The notes: generated from the letters alone by a model not told the origin. A DNA stretch of 64,000 nt from Phlegmacium glaucopus (GCA_015039465.1 MU130157.1:610388-674387), one strand, 5' to 3'. Positions 1 through 11,564 are shown, counted from the first letter of the stretch. Program-made: numbers and translations.

Positions 1-649
1 TCATTTTTCCTGATGAATGAAGGATGGCCAATGTATCTCCGATTACTTAGTCTGGTTCAACTCCTTGGCAGTCTGCTGTACTTCGGGCAAGCCTGCTCTG
101 AGGTATAGGTTTTACGAAGGTTTACCTTCCCGACTCAAGGATGAAATTACCAAAGGTGATGGCAAGCCCTGGACCTTGGTTGTGATGCATCAAAAAGCTC
201 AAAGTGCTGATGCTTGGCATTGGGAACATATGCAAGAACGTTCTCGAGAAACCGTCCCTGGCCAGCAACAAAATCCTCCAAAGCCTCCTACTCCTTCTTC
301 ATCCTCCTCCAGTCCCTCTTCCGTTCCTTCTTCCACTTCCAGAAAACAACCTCAGCTTTTGGATCAAAATTCCACTAAGCCTGCAGACTCTGGTAATGTT
401 TCCACTCCTACAGTTCCCAATCTGGAAGGTAAGCTGGACTTGCAGGATAGACTTACCCAGCAAGAAAGGCAATGCCAGATGGATAATAAACTCTGTCTTT
501 TTTGTGGCAAGTCTGGTCATTGTATTTCTGACTGTAACTTAGCCAAGGCAAGCTCTGCTAAAGGCCAAGCCTCTACCGTTTCCATCTCCATTCCTGGCTC
601 CGTTCCAGCTACGCCGAAGGACTCCGATTCAGAGAAGGAAAAAGACTAA
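1..649 (+). CDS. Ty3/gypsy Gag fragment with zinc knuckle
   Basis: Open frame from ATG 17 to the stop at 649 (210 codons). Residues 1-75 look like the C-terminal half of a retrotransposon Gag domain, with an F/Y-x-GLPSR-x-KDEI block typical of fungal gypsy elements. A Ser/Pro-rich linker follows, then one CCHC knuckle (CLFCGKSGHCISDC, about residues 160-173). Gag packages element RNA into virus-like particles. Two in-frame stops lie just upstream of the ATG, so the N-terminal half is lost or lies beyond the window edge. The sequence after the stop is a decayed pol, so this is most likely the remains of one dead element and not a host gene. Confidence 0.75.
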
Positions 650-2520
650 GCAACTTGCTGGTCGCAGCACAGACAGTGATTTGCGAGAGCCCCTGTGCTG
701 AATTTGTTGCAGTCCTATGCAATAGTCTCTCCTGATACCCACATGGTTTTTTGTTTCTCTTCTTTCTCTTCATTTTCTGAATCTCAGCTTTTCCGTTTCT
801 TCCGTCTCAGCTTTTCCTTTTTCTTCCAATTATTTTCAGATTCCTCCGCTTTTCCTTTTCTTCCAATTATTTTTGGATTCCTCCAATGAGATTCCATTTT
901 ATTATGGCTCATCTCCAGGCATGTTTACCCATGCTACCATTGGTTCCATTCTTGTTCCCGTTCAGTTTGCTTGTGGTTCTGTCCACTAAATCCGGGTTTT
1001 ATTAAAAACCAAGCTGGATTCAGATTTTCCTCCTGTACTTGGGCTTGACTGGCTCACCCTACATAATCCATTGATTGACTGGGTCAATAGCAGTGTAACT
1101 TTCTGAGGCCGTATTTTTATCCTTCCAGTTCCCATTTCCATTTCTACCTAGGCTGCTTGTCTGGTATTTGACATTATTATGTCTGGTATGGGTTCCATGA
1201 AATCACGAGGATGAAACTCCTCTTGATGTTATTCTAGGACCACTTTCCATGCTTTTTCTGCTTGTTCCAAAGCCATTGACCACTCCTAAATTTTCCTTAG
1301 TGTCTGCTGCAGCTTTCATGAGGGCAATCTGTTCTGAAGGAGCCAATGCTTCTCTGTTCTGTTCATTCCGGTTGAGGTTGCTATTTGTATCTTCCTATCC
1401 TGTCTGGAAAGTTGTTCCAGACTTGCACCACATGTTCACATTCCAAAACCAAACATCGTGCAACTCCCTGCCCTGTCCTGTCCCCGGGACTCAATCCTCA
1501 TGGATTTCTTTGACCACCTTGTGGTCTCTGAACCGCTTTCCAAAAACACTTCATGTTCATTCCAGCATACAACACCACCTCTTCCACTCCCTTGTTTCCC
1601 TTTCCATCCCATTGCTTTCCATGTGTTTCCTTGTTTCTCCATTCCCTTCCATATTATTCTGTCCTCCACTTTTTCTTCCATTGCCTTACTTTTGTCCACA
1701 AACAAAGTCAAGAAAACACTATTTTTTATAGACAAACAAAAAAAAAAGAGAATTATATACAAGTTATTTTCTACTCTACTCTACTCTTTTGGTTTTTCTA
1801 CTCCTTCCATCCCTTCTGCTTCCACTCCTTCATCCTTCCCTCTGTCCATTTTCTCTGTCTCTGCTTCCAATCCTCTTTCCATCTCTGAATCCTCCCCATC
1901 CATCCGGTATCGCGCACCAATACTGATTGGTAGCGTGAGAAGAAAGCTTAAAAGTCGCCATCATGAAAATAAGCGGACTTCAAATTCACTTACCTATTTT
2001 GGAAGCAACCCTGAATCGTGTTCCTGGTCAACAAAATCATTCGTTCAACGATAACATCCCCATTGCTCATCATACTCTCAATGTCTCACACTATGCTCTC
2101 CATTGTTTTCACTATCGACATGCTCCTAAGCATATACCATCCGTTCGTTCCTTGGCTAGTGATCCAGCAAAGCGATCAATCTACTATTCGCGTCGGTCAT
2201 CGGCTCGCGTTTGATCGTATCCTTGGTCCATCATTTCAAGAACGGCCCCTTTATGGACGCATCAACTACATCTCCCATTATGTACAAGGCTTTGTCATTG
2301 TTGTTGTGGCTATGGACCCACAAGTCTTCCCCTCAGCCATCTATCTTGCCATCCCTCGCTCCTGGATCTCACTCAGTCCCCTATCCTCACTCATCTACCT
2401 CTTATCTTATCATTCACTGCCAAAACCATCATTCACGCGGTACCTGAAGCCTTCCCACCCTCTTTATGACAATTTAGGAAGTCCAGGAGGATCACGACTA
2501 AGCAGGAATTGCAGATGAAT
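650..2520 (+). pseudogene. Decayed Ty3/gypsy pol region
   Basis: No long frame survives. A short stretch near 1040-1105 still reads GLDWLTLHNPLIDW, the motif that follows the aspartic protease of agaric gypsy elements. Around 1300-1350 a trace resembling AAAFMRA-xCSEGA can be read. Stops and frame changes interrupt everything else, and reverse transcriptase and integrase motifs cannot be recognised. Position and orientation follow directly from the Gag fragment. The composition is strongly C/T-rich on the + strand, which produces many spurious Ser/Pro-rich frames. Confidence 0.6.
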
Positions 2521-2549
2521 CAGCAGCAGAGGATTATTCTCGCAGTGTG

Positions 2550-3215
2550 TCAAGTGTTATCAAGGCTGCGCGACATGGGACCATGGGCAAGTAGTGTTTT
2601 CTCGGGAACAAGGCTGCGCCTTTCAAGTGTTGACTCAGGACCTTTCATATTTTTGACATGACCACACGCCTATGGAGTCGATATATTTTTGCTATTGGAC
2701 TATGTACACTGCCTTCCTTTCTTTTCTCTCGCACTTTGACACTTTACAGATTTTTTTATTGTTCCTTCTTCTTTTCCATTGTTCTTTTCTTCTCGCAGCT
2801 GTCCTCTCTTTATCTTTCTTCCTTTGACAGCGCGTACTTTGTTTCTTTTTATTGTTTTACATAGCCTCATCCTTAGGGTATAAATACTGCTCTTTTGTAC
2901 CAGGATAGGTAGTTCAGTTCAATTCATTCTTACCCCCCACTTTCATCATCTCAGTGGAATTCCAGTGAATTCCTCCCTTAAGTTCGCTTTTCTTGCCCCT
3001 TACTGTCAATCTATCCCCTATCCCTCAACCGCTATAGTCTTACTGAAGACTCTCTCTTGCTCATCCTCATCCTCGTCTACCTACACCTCAGCCTCATCCT
3101 CATCTTCCAAGACTCTTCATCCTCATTCATCCTCATCTCTACCTCTACTCTTCCCCCTACCTCTGTGTGTTACAAGTCAAGGTTACACCTTCCCTAAACG
3201 AACAACAGGGAGGCT
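2550..3215 (+). repeat. LTR-like promoter segment
   Basis: This stretch has the look of a gypsy LTR: a TATAAATA box at 2879-2886, pyrimidine-rich flanks, and a terminal block ending near ACAACA (about 3209). No second copy is present in the window to confirm the ends, so the boundaries are guesses. It could be a solo LTR nested in the older element. Confidence 0.3.
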
Positions 3216-3277
3216 TTTGACTTAAAGACTAGTCCATTGCTCTCTGGTTGGTGTTTATATACAACAACAACAACGAT

Positions 3278-4185
3278 TTATACCGGCCCCTCCATTTCCT
3301 CATCATCCGTCTCCTCTTGCTTTTCCATCTCCACCCCCTTGTCCACCCTTTTCCACTCCTTCTCCTTCTGCTCCTTCTCTTGCTTTTTGTCCCTCTTTGA
3401 CTCCCTCCTCATCCGCACTTCCATCACCATCCATATCCCCTCCTGCGTCTCTGCCAGCTTCCTCAATATCTCTCCTATCATCTCCAGCCCCTCTGTCAAC
3501 CTCTCCATCCCATCCATCTCCTTTTCCTTCGCTTTGCCTTTTCCTTTGTTTCCGACCTTCTCCACCAGCATTTCCACTGCCACTGTCCTCTTTTTCCCTC
3601 TGACTATGCTGCAGCACTTTTTCAGCTGGTAGCACCTCCAGCACCTGGGCCCCCGTGTCTTTCCATGGCATATGGTACCTGTGCCTGTACATTGGGCGCA
3701 GGCCGGCCGGTTTTCCTCCATGGTCGGAGTTACTTGCTCCTATGATTTGTTTTAGTATTATGTTTCCCTTTTTTACCAGAATTCACTTACTTTGTCATTT
3801 AACTTTCTTTTCTTCGGGACACTGGGCCCCACCTCCATCCCATTGTCTTCCTGTTCTTCTTCTACTTCTTTGTCATCTATGTCAATGACCTCCACTTCCT
3901 TCCTCCTCTGCTCCTCCGCCTTTCGAACCCGCTGCATCTCCAGCAGTTTCCGCTGCTGCTCCTCCCTGCTCTTCCTTTCCACTTCAACCCTCTTCCTCTC
4001 CGCTTCTACCCATTGTCTCTCCGCCTTCAGTCTCTCCTCCTCCTCCTCTAGCCTCTGGGCTTCCTCACTTCTTCCCACTTCTCCTCCTCCTCCCGCTCTT
4101 TCCACCGATGCTCTTGTGCTTCTTCGAGCCTTGCTTGTTGTGAAGCAGGGGGGAGGGAGGAGCCAGCTTTGTTGTTGGAACTCAT
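3278..4185 (-). pseudogene. Cys-rich coiled-coil gene, antisense within gypsy element, frameshifted
   Basis: The start ATG is at 4185 (MSSNNKAGSSLPPASQQ). The frame runs into a stop after about 45 codons, while the homologous-looking E/K/R-rich coiled coil (EEEERLKAERQ onward) continues in another frame, so one frameshift near 4050 is needed. An acidic IDIDDKEVEEE segment and a KKRK basic motif follow. After an intron (GTAAGT near 3801 to AG near 3747) comes a cysteine cluster (CAQC-x6-C-x8-C-x2-C-x5-CC), then a second Lys/Glu-rich helix to the stop at 3278. It looks like a small DNA- or RNA-binding protein. It lies between the pol remains and the candidate 3' LTR, opposite to gag. I do not know its function. 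Confidence 0.5.
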
Positions 4186-4328
4186 AGTGTTTGTGTTGTA
4201 GAGGATGGTGGTTTAGGAAGTTATCCGAAGTGAAGAATCTCCACCAGTCTCTGACGGTCTTTATACCACGCCAACCTCGCACAGACCATCACGTGGCCTC
4301 GAGGGTCTCGGCCTTGACAGGGAGGTAC

Positions 4329-4906
4329 TGTTACATTCTGTCATATGTTACTCCGGTCCGACTCTGTCGGAGTTGTTTCCGGTAGTCCGCACTCCGTTCC
4401 AGTACTCTCCCTTGTTTCCAGTTCCACTCATCCTACATCCAACTCCAAGACTTCTCCATATCATTCCGACTCTTCCGACAATACTCCAAACCCATTACCA
4501 CACCTTTGCCATAACAACTATTTCTTTGTCATCACTTTCCCACTATCAGTCAGCACACCAGCCATGGATTATTCACCCCAAGAATGCAGGACTTTCCGGG
4601 AGCAGAACGCAGCACTTATATTTATCTTTTATATTTTGGATGCTATTCCTTTTATTATTTAAGTACTCAAAACTTGTATGTTTTCCTCAGTTTGAATATC
4701 AACATAGTTTCCTCTTCTTGTTCTTCCTCTAAGCCACTGAGGTCTTCCATCTTTCCGTTCTCTTCTGGTTCTGAAATCAGGACATTGTAGGAGCTGGGCA
4801 GCACAGCACATATGCTGAGGCCAAAGTTCTTTCCATTACTTGTTCCAGTTCCGTTCCATCCCATCCAGAGTTACTCCAATGTGACTCCCTTGTTTTAAAC
4901 TTAACA
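4329..4906 (+). repeat. Candidate 3' LTR of the gypsy element
   Basis: It is preceded by a purine-rich tract (GACAGGGAGGTAC) typical of a polypurine tract, begins TGTTACATTC and ends CTTAACA, giving TGTTA/TAACA terminal inverted repeats (578 bp). A TATA-like stretch lies near 4617. The 5' LTR would be outside the window, so identity between LTRs and a target-site duplication cannot be tested here. Confidence 0.45.
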
Positions 4907-4974
4907 CCTAGGTTGTCCTGAGGTGTCCTTGGATAAGTGTGTAACACTCAAATTTTACCTGTGCTGCTCTAGTA

Positions 4975-5012
4975 TGTCCTGGGGTGTCCTGGGGTGTCCT
5001 GGGATGTCCTGA
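4975..5012. repeat. 10-bp minisatellite (TGTCCTGGGG)
   Basis: About four tandem copies of a TGTCCTGGGG-like decamer with single-base variation (final unit TGTCCTGAG). Further isolated TGTCCT words occur at 4910-4935. Confidence 0.7.
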
Positions 5013-5739
5013 GTAGTGATGTGATACTAACAAATTACCCAAGGCTACCTAGGGCCAAAATCATTTTTCCTGATGGACCAGACTGGACTTTTAAACACTA
5101 GAGACAAGCTTGGAGTAATAGTGGAGGGGCCAGAATAATATGGAAAACCTTGGGACCTGAAGGTAGAAGGAGTAATTCTGAAGGCAAGAGAAGTACAGTT
5201 ACAGAGTTGGAGTTAGTTGTCCAGAACATGGTTCCAATGGAACCAGTAATGGAACAACTTGTGACTGGATCATAACAGTACATTCCTATTCCATACAGAG
5301 ACATTCTAATAGTAGCCCCTGTTGTCATGGTTGATAGGACCCAGGAGATGTCTACGGATGTAAATGCACTATTTTTATGGTTTCACAACCCTTGCAGTAT
5401 ACTCACAGATGCTCACAGTACTAGACTGAGGGCAAGTTTATGAGCAAGCTAGTAGATTAAGACCATATACATAGATACAATAAGTTTAAACTAAGGAATT
5501 TGTAGCTATGGGTATAGCTCTTATATACTGGAGGTATGAGTCACAAAGAGGATGATGGTCTATGAACAAGTAACAAGTCAGAAAGAGTAAAGGGCAAGGC
5601 TAAGTATAGTACAGTGTTCAGGTAAAGGTGAAGAATAAGGGCAAGAGGTTGTAACAAAGAAAGAAAAGAGTGGAGAGTCCAATGAGTGTACCAGCTGTTC
5701 ATAACACATTACCATTTTCTGCAAGAAGTTTTAAGTACA
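5013..5739. other. Intergenic, nothing recognised
   Basis: No convincing coding frame, RNA gene or repeat was seen between the minisatellite and the 3' end of the NACHT-WD40 gene. The short open frames here lack codon structure and have no neighbours to splice with. Confidence 0.5.
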
Positions 5740-8700
5740 TTAAAACTATGTTTAAGAGAAAATTAGAAATAAAGCAACAATATGGAATACAATATAAGCT
5801 ATACATACCTCTAGAAGCAAAAGTTCTCCTGATGTATATCCAAGGCATATTTTGGATGAGTGACAGCTGATTGATGATGGCTTGCGGAAAGGTGGTGGGA
5901 TCCAGATTTTATGGAGGTTTACAGTATGGAATACTGTGTCTGTGTATATTTCAAGGAAAGATGGCTTGGAGGAGACATCATCTTTCCTATCAAAATAACT
6001 GTGGGTAAAAACATTATCAGGAATTGACGGAAACACAGGTACTAATTGATTGTTGTCAGAGAAAGATAGTATAGAGGTATGTCCTTCCCACACTGTGTCA
6101 CACTCTCCTATGGCTGTATTCCAGGTCCACAAGGTGTAGTCATTGGATGCAGCCACAATATGCATACCATCAGAAGAGAAGACAGCAGATCTGACCCAGT
6201 CTGAATGTCCTTTCAGCTCTGCTTCACAATTTCCTGTGGCCATATTCCAGATCCGTACAGTATGGTCATCAGATGCAGACACAATATACATACCATCAGG
6301 AGAGAAGACAGCATATCTGACCCTCTTTAAATGTCCTTTCAGCTCTGTTTCACACTCTCCTGTGGCTGTATTCCAGATTCGTGCAGTGCAGTCATCAGAT
6401 GCAGACACAACATGCATACCATCAGGAGAGAATACAGCAGACATGAGCCTCAATGAATGTCCTTTTAGCTCTGCTTCACACTCTCCTGTGGCTATACCCC
6501 AGATTCGTGCAGTGCAGTCATCAGATGCAGACACAATATGCATACCACCACGAGAAAAGACAGCAGATATGACCCAGTCTGAATGTCCTTTCAGCTCTGC
6601 TTCACACTCTCCAGTAGCCATATTCCAGATCTGCACAGTGCAGTCAGAAGATGCAGACACAATATGCATACCATCAGGAGAGAAGACAGCAGATCCAACC
6701 CTCAATGAATGTCCTTTCAGCTCTGCTTCACACTCTCCTGTGGCTGTATTCCATATCCGTGCAGTGCAGTCAGCAGATGCAGACACAATATGCATACCAT
6801 CAGGAGAGAAGACAGCAGATATGACCTCATCTGAATGTCCTTTCAGCTCTGCTTCACACTCTTCTGTGGCTGTATTCCAGATCCGTGCAGTGCAGTCAGA
6901 AGATGCAGACACAATATGCATACCATCAGGAGAGAAGACAGCAGATATGACCCAGTCTAAATGTCCTTTCAACTCTGCTTCACACTCTCCTGTGACTGTA
7001 TTCCAGATCCATGCAGTTTTGTCATAAGATGCAGACACAACATGCATACCATCAGGAGAGAAGACAGCAGATATGACCCTCAATGAATGTCCTTTTAGCT
7101 CTGTTTCACACTCTCCTGTGGCTGTATTCCAGATCCATGCAGTTTTGTCATTAGATGAAGACACAATTTGCATACCATTAGGAGAGAAGACAGCAGAACT
7201 GACCCTGTTTGAATGTCTGAGAACTGCTTCTGATTGATTCCATGCTTTTCTCCTTCCTAAACAGAGTTTCCATGGACAATCCATTCTACTTCCATATGTC
7301 TTCCAGATATCTGATGTTTCTGGGAGCCAAGCTAGTACTGAAGGACATCCTTCAATACTGTTGTTTTTGATGAAATCAAAGTTTTCCTTCAAAAACCGTT
7401 CAGCATCAACCACTGTTGTTGCCAAGAGCTTTTGCCTCTATTTTCTGTTGTCAGCACAATTTATCTACAGCAATGTGGAAAACTTACATTTGCCCAACCT
7501 TCTAGCTTATGCAGTGAATGCATTGCAGTCTCCAACTTCCCTAATACACTTAAACAATCCATCCATCGCAAAAGATGTTTTTGCAAGAAACCCCTCAATT
7601 CACCAGGCTCACCAACATCTTCATAGGTAAAATGGAAGGCCCAGTGACTGCAAGCATATGCAAGACATTCAGAAATCTCTTCAGATTTTCTCTCTTCTAG
7701 ATAAGATATTTTTTCTTTCTCTGACCAAGCTTTCTTTATCAACCCAAGACACTGAAGTGCTATATGCTTATGTGAAATACAAGGATCAAGATGGTGTTTT
7801 GAGGAATGGATTTTATTGCTGATAAAATCATAGAAGGAGGCATGGAATGTTGAGATGGGTGTATCAGGATCTTTGGATGGGATGTATATTAAGGAATGAA
7901 GAGAAGAAAGGGCTGCCTCAGTGTGTTCTATGGAAATTTGCATCAAAGCACTGATGGTAGCCATAGAAAGAGGATTATAGGCATATACAATGGCTATAAG
8001 AACCAATTTTATATCTAATGCCTCCCCAATAGTTGTAGGAGCATAGGCAGCATCCAAAATTCTTTTATAAAGATCATCCAGTGGATGAGTTAGACTAGAT
8101 GTTACTTCCAGTGCAAAGTTGACTACCTCTGAAAGACGACGAGGCATGCCAGAGCTCCCCCTCTGGGTAATATATTTGCAGACAGTTGCTGCATAAATGA
8201 ACAAAATTCCAGACATGTTGACAAGGCTTTCAAGTTCAGCCTGAGGAGGCCAGTCATGCCTATCAAGCCAAATTTGGCTTTTTATATAGAATTCAATATC
8301 ATCCTTTACAATCTCCTTTTCAACCTCATGGAGGATGAAGTTTGAATGAGTCCAGGACTTGCCAAAAGACTCTTTGAGCCTTATTTCTGGATGGCTAGTG
8401 ATGAAGAACTTCACTGGAAGGGATGTACTATGCTCTAAGATTGCAGCAAGCAATTCAGCCACAAGGGACTGGTCAGAACACTCATCCAGAGCATCAAGAA
8501 CAATAACTGGGACAACTACTACTTCACTGGTATCCCTGTTTGCAACAGTGAGTGGCTTAACAAGGAAATTCAAGAATTGTTTGCCAATCCTCCAAGATTT
8601 GCAGTCAGGATTGGCTTCCACTACATTTAGGATGAGATGGGACAGAGAGGGAAGATAACCTCTGGCAGCCAACTGAAGGCAGATGGTAGGAATGATGCAA

Positions 8701-9245
8701 CGAACATCACTTGTATCAACCCGAAGATGAGAAGAGAAGAAGGTACCACCAAGTGATTCATTGTCATCAAGCATTTCACTGAATGAATAAGTGATTGTTG
8801 TTTTGCCAGTTCCAGCCATCCCGTTGAGCCAGTATACCTTTGTTGTTGCATTATCACTGGCCCACATTTGTAGTGTATCAAGGATTGCCTTGCGAGTATT
8901 TTCCGTACATCCGTTGCACGGAGTGGGAGATGCTGCATCATATTCTGCAAACTCAGCACGTGGCAAGAGATTCTCACGTAGTGCAGCCTATGAACTGGGG
9001 TTAGCGAAGGTTGTCCTACTCTAAAGATTATACATGCTCACCAAGATTTGAGGCCTCGTTCGTTCATTTCCACCAGTGCTGAATACATTCTGGATCTTAA
9101 AGGAAGATGGAACTATTAGCACACCAATTAGCATTTACGCTGGAATGACACCCACCCTATTAGCCATGGTAATCATCGGATGTGACATGTAGACATTGTG
9201 AGCACCTTGCAAGAGAGACATTGAACTATGGGTGTTCAGAGACAT
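5740..9245 (-). CDS. NACHT-WD40 (NLR/STAND-like) protein
   Basis: Model of five exons: 9245-9156, 9089-9042, 8987-7488, 7428-5809 and 5745-5740, all in phase 0, giving 1087 residues. A motif LPRAEFAEYDAASP precedes the NACHT domain. Walker A is GMAGTGKT (about residues 102-109) and Walker B is VIVLDALDEC (about 207-216). Nine WD40 repeats of 42 residues span about 620-1000, then an 87-residue tail follows. Such proteins are cytoplasmic switch ATPases: NACHT oligomerises after the WD40 domain senses a ligand, as in HET-D/HET-E incompatibility proteins. No HET, lipase or other effector domain is visible at the N-terminus in this model. The start is the least certain part. Ser/Pro-rich upstream exons at 9243-9700 could extend it. 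The repeats are almost identical to one another except at a few positions. Confidence 0.88.
6080..7235 (-). repeat. Nine-unit 126-bp tandem array encoding WD40 repeats
   Basis: Each unit encodes a core like SAVFSPDGMHIVSAS-x-D-x-T-x-x-IWNTATGEC-x-x-ELKGH. DNA identity between units is high enough that the antisense strand also stays open over seven units. Variation concentrates just after GH (LR, DW, DE, KR) and around D-x-T-x-x (KTAW, CTAR, CTVQ, HTVR, YTLW). Confidence 0.9.
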
Positions 9246-9790
9246 CTGCCAAATGACCAGTGATTAATTAGTGACAACGATCGCGAGCGCAACACAATGC
9301 TGACCGTGGGTGGAGTTTCATGTTCCAGTCCTGCACTACTAACGGAAACAGGCTGCCTTGGTACGCCAGGTGCCGTTGCTGAAACAGGTACGGGAATTGG
9401 AGGAGGTACTATGTACGCTCCCATACTTGCAACCGGTGCGAGATCGACACCGACCAAGGGACTATATTGAGTGGCAAATTACTTGAAAGTATGAATATAT
9501 AATCAAGGACAACGGGAATTCAGTTACCTACCTTGTTCCTGCATCTGTTGTTGCTGTCGTATGGTTATCAGAGCTTGAAACCACATCGATCGACGACGTT
9601 GTGGGTGATCGTGACAAATGAAGAAGAGAAGATAATTTCCCTTTGAAAGATCAAGTAACTTTGTGCATTCAATTGTTCTTTGATGGTCTTTCGTTCGACA
9701 TGATGATGGATAGTCAAGAGAAAGCGCCAGTGTGTGACTGTGCGAGTTGGGCGCTCTTCCCACGGTAAAAGTCTGGCCATACAAAAAAAC
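9246..9790 (-). other. Possible upstream exons or 5' region of the NACHT gene
   Basis: On the minus strand an ACG/GTCAGC donor near 9307 would join a Pro/Val/Ser-rich open stretch (9461-9308) to the first modelled exon in phase 0, through an intron with a CTAAT branch-like motif. A further GTAGGT donor at 9531 could link an S/T-rich stretch upstream. These could be a disordered N-terminal linker, or 5' untranslated sequence. No known effector domain can be read here. Confidence 0.35.
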
Positions 9791-10776
9791 AAGGGCAGAG
9801 ACTTGATACAGCAGTATAACCTGATCCTAACCGACGTTATCATATGCAATGGCTCATCAAGAACGCCCTTGACCTCTTCCGTTGGGCCCCCTTCGCTAAC
9901 TCCTTCCTCCTCCTACCTTGCACTACCTGCAGCTACATTGTTTCGAAGATTTGTTAAACAAGATAAGAGCAACGGCTGACACTCGTTACCCTATCATCTT
10001 CCCTATGGATAGATGACTTCGAGGAGCATTGAGCACTGGAACAAATACCAGTTTGTTAGGCATGAGCCTAACAAAGTTTAACGGCCATTTGTATCCGCTC
10101 GCAGGGTATTACCAGCATGAAAACAGTTGATAGGGAAAGCCTTAGGCAGAGCGTTTACTGAGATAATTAATGTCAACCAGTGCAAGGTGGCAGATGCTCA
10201 CTATTTCATGAGCCGTCCCTTTTAAGCTAAAAATCACTCCTCTGTATCTTTTCCATTTTACGCCGCGATTTTTCAGCTTTGACAAGGGCTTCGACCTTCT
10301 TTTTCTGGCCATCAGACAGAGCAGACTTGATACATCTTGATGCGAAAGTCAAAATTAAAGAATGGAGCTGTGATATATGTTCTACATCTATGTGGAAAAG
10401 AAAATCATTGAGACAGACCTTTTGCAAACATTCATCAATATTCTGGGATTGAGACTGATGCACCATAGATGTGATCAGAATTGAATGCGTTGACGCAACA
10501 TAATGTGGCTGATGTGGATGAGGTTTTTGTATCAGTCAAGGATCCTGAGAGGCACATTCACTACATCAGGCAAAGCCCAACGAGGCATCGTAGAGTGACT
10601 TTTGTGTTGACTTTATTCATGTTCTATGAAAATCATGCAATCAACGGCAAGCCCACGAAACAGTGCGATCAAGTACCTGACCTCCTGGGCCAGAACTTCT
10701 AGAAAAATAACATTCTACGGCCTCCTTGAGTACCTTGATAATTACAAATTGGGATGTCCATGTTCGCTCTAGCCTC
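9791..10776. other. Intergenic with a weak spliced ORF on the minus strand
   Basis: The only candidate is on the minus strand at 10466-10227. ATG 10466 opens a 16-codon exon ending LQK, and a GTCTGT...CACAG intron would join it to a Lys-rich C-terminus (KSRRKMEKIQRSDF). The stretch is also open without splicing. I recognise no family. The rest shows nothing convincing. Confidence 0.3.
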
Positions 10777-10844
10777 GTGACCGTCCCTTCCTAAAGAGGA
10801 AACAAGAACCCGGAGGGTTTCCTCTTTAGGAAGGGACCGGTCAC
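10777..10844. repeat. Near-perfect 27-bp inverted repeat (hairpin)
   Basis: The left arm (10777-10803) and right arm (10817-10844) are complementary over 27 bp with a single 1-nt bulge. The loop is 13 nt (10804-10816). Arms contain CCCTTCCTAAAGAGGAAAC and its complement. It could be a foldback element remnant, a transcript-end hairpin or a small-RNA precursor. Confidence 0.85.
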
Positions 10845-11238
10845 CGGTCTAGTTCACTCCTCCTCTGCATCTTTGTTCAGTAATAACTTAGGTGGGTTGG
10901 GTGGACCAAATCGTGCTTCATTTCCATAAAATTTTCTAGACAAAAATAGGAGGGATTTATGAAATTTCAGGTATCTTTTGGTGAAGGAGAGCATGCCAGT
11001 CCGATCGATGGTCACTCCAGAAATCGGACTCTTAGCAACTCCGGCAAATAACAAATGAGTGCACACATCGCCCTCACCCCTTTTTGGCTAAACACACACT
11101 AGAATTAACACTTTGTATATTCTCTGAGCGTCTATATGAAATTCACTCTGTGGTGAAGAGAAAGAACAATTATTGCCACGCTGGTTGATGGATCTCGTGA
11201 CATTTGTGACCCGACCAAATGTGGTTAGTCAGAATCTT

Positions 11239-11284
11239 AGTCTGACCTTCCGTTCTGCAATCACTGCAAGATTAGCGAAATTGC
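11239..11284 (+). pseudogene. PPE1: PPE1 relic, 5' piece (before copia insertion)
   Basis: In one frame this reads SLTFRSAITARLAKL and stops at the copia LTR. The other side of the insertion (from 23213) resumes with LPPSLPTMQ in the same frame once one copy of the ATTGC duplication is removed. R-S-A-I-x-A-R-x-x-K-L-P-P-x-P is what the N-terminus of fungal protein phosphatase methylesterase 1 looks like. No ATG is in frame immediately upstream. It may lie in a short upstream exon (an AG precedes TCTGAC at 11240) or have been lost. Confidence 0.65.
11280..11284. repeat. Target-site duplication ATTGC (left)
   Basis: The five bases immediately outside the copia LTR end (11285) are ATTGC, identical to 23213-23217 on the other side of the composite element. 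Confidence 0.85.
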
Positions 11285-11553
11285 TGTAAGAACGGGTGAT
11301 TTATCAAGAAATGAATGTATTCGTTTCAATACTACTCAAGTACATATACTACTGGGTTTTATCAGTAAAGTACAACTATGGCTTTTTAATGTCTGTGAAA
11401 GGTTGCGTGTAATTAAAGAAGTAAGCAATTTAAGCAGATAAAGGAATTGGGAAAGATGAGCGCCAAGCGCGCCATGTGCTTTTCATCAAGCCTAGGAGGC
11501 CTTGGAACGAATTGTTCCTCGGAACCGGTACGTCGGTTCCAATCACTCCAACA
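11285..11553 (-). repeat. Copia 3' LTR (complete, 269 bp)
   Basis: In element orientation it starts TGTTGGAGTG at 11553 and ends CGTTCTTACA at 11285, with TGT/ACA termini. Its two end portions recur at 23068-23212 and 17637-17687. Confidence 0.9.
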
Positions 11554-11564
11554 CTCCTCCTCAA
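11554..11564 (-). other. Polypurine tract of copia element
   Basis: On the minus strand TTGAGGAGGAG directly precedes the 3' LTR. This is the expected plus-strand priming site. It overlaps the last codons of the polyprotein frame. Confidence 0.8.

Noticed and set aside
1249..2054. Ser/Pro/Phe-rich overlapping open frames
   Set aside because: They arise from C/T-rich decayed retrotransposon DNA in several frames at once and show no domain.
6143..7027. 294-codon open frame on the plus strand
   Set aside because: It is the antisense shadow of the near-identical WD40 repeats. The repetitive coding strand simply keeps the opposite strand open.
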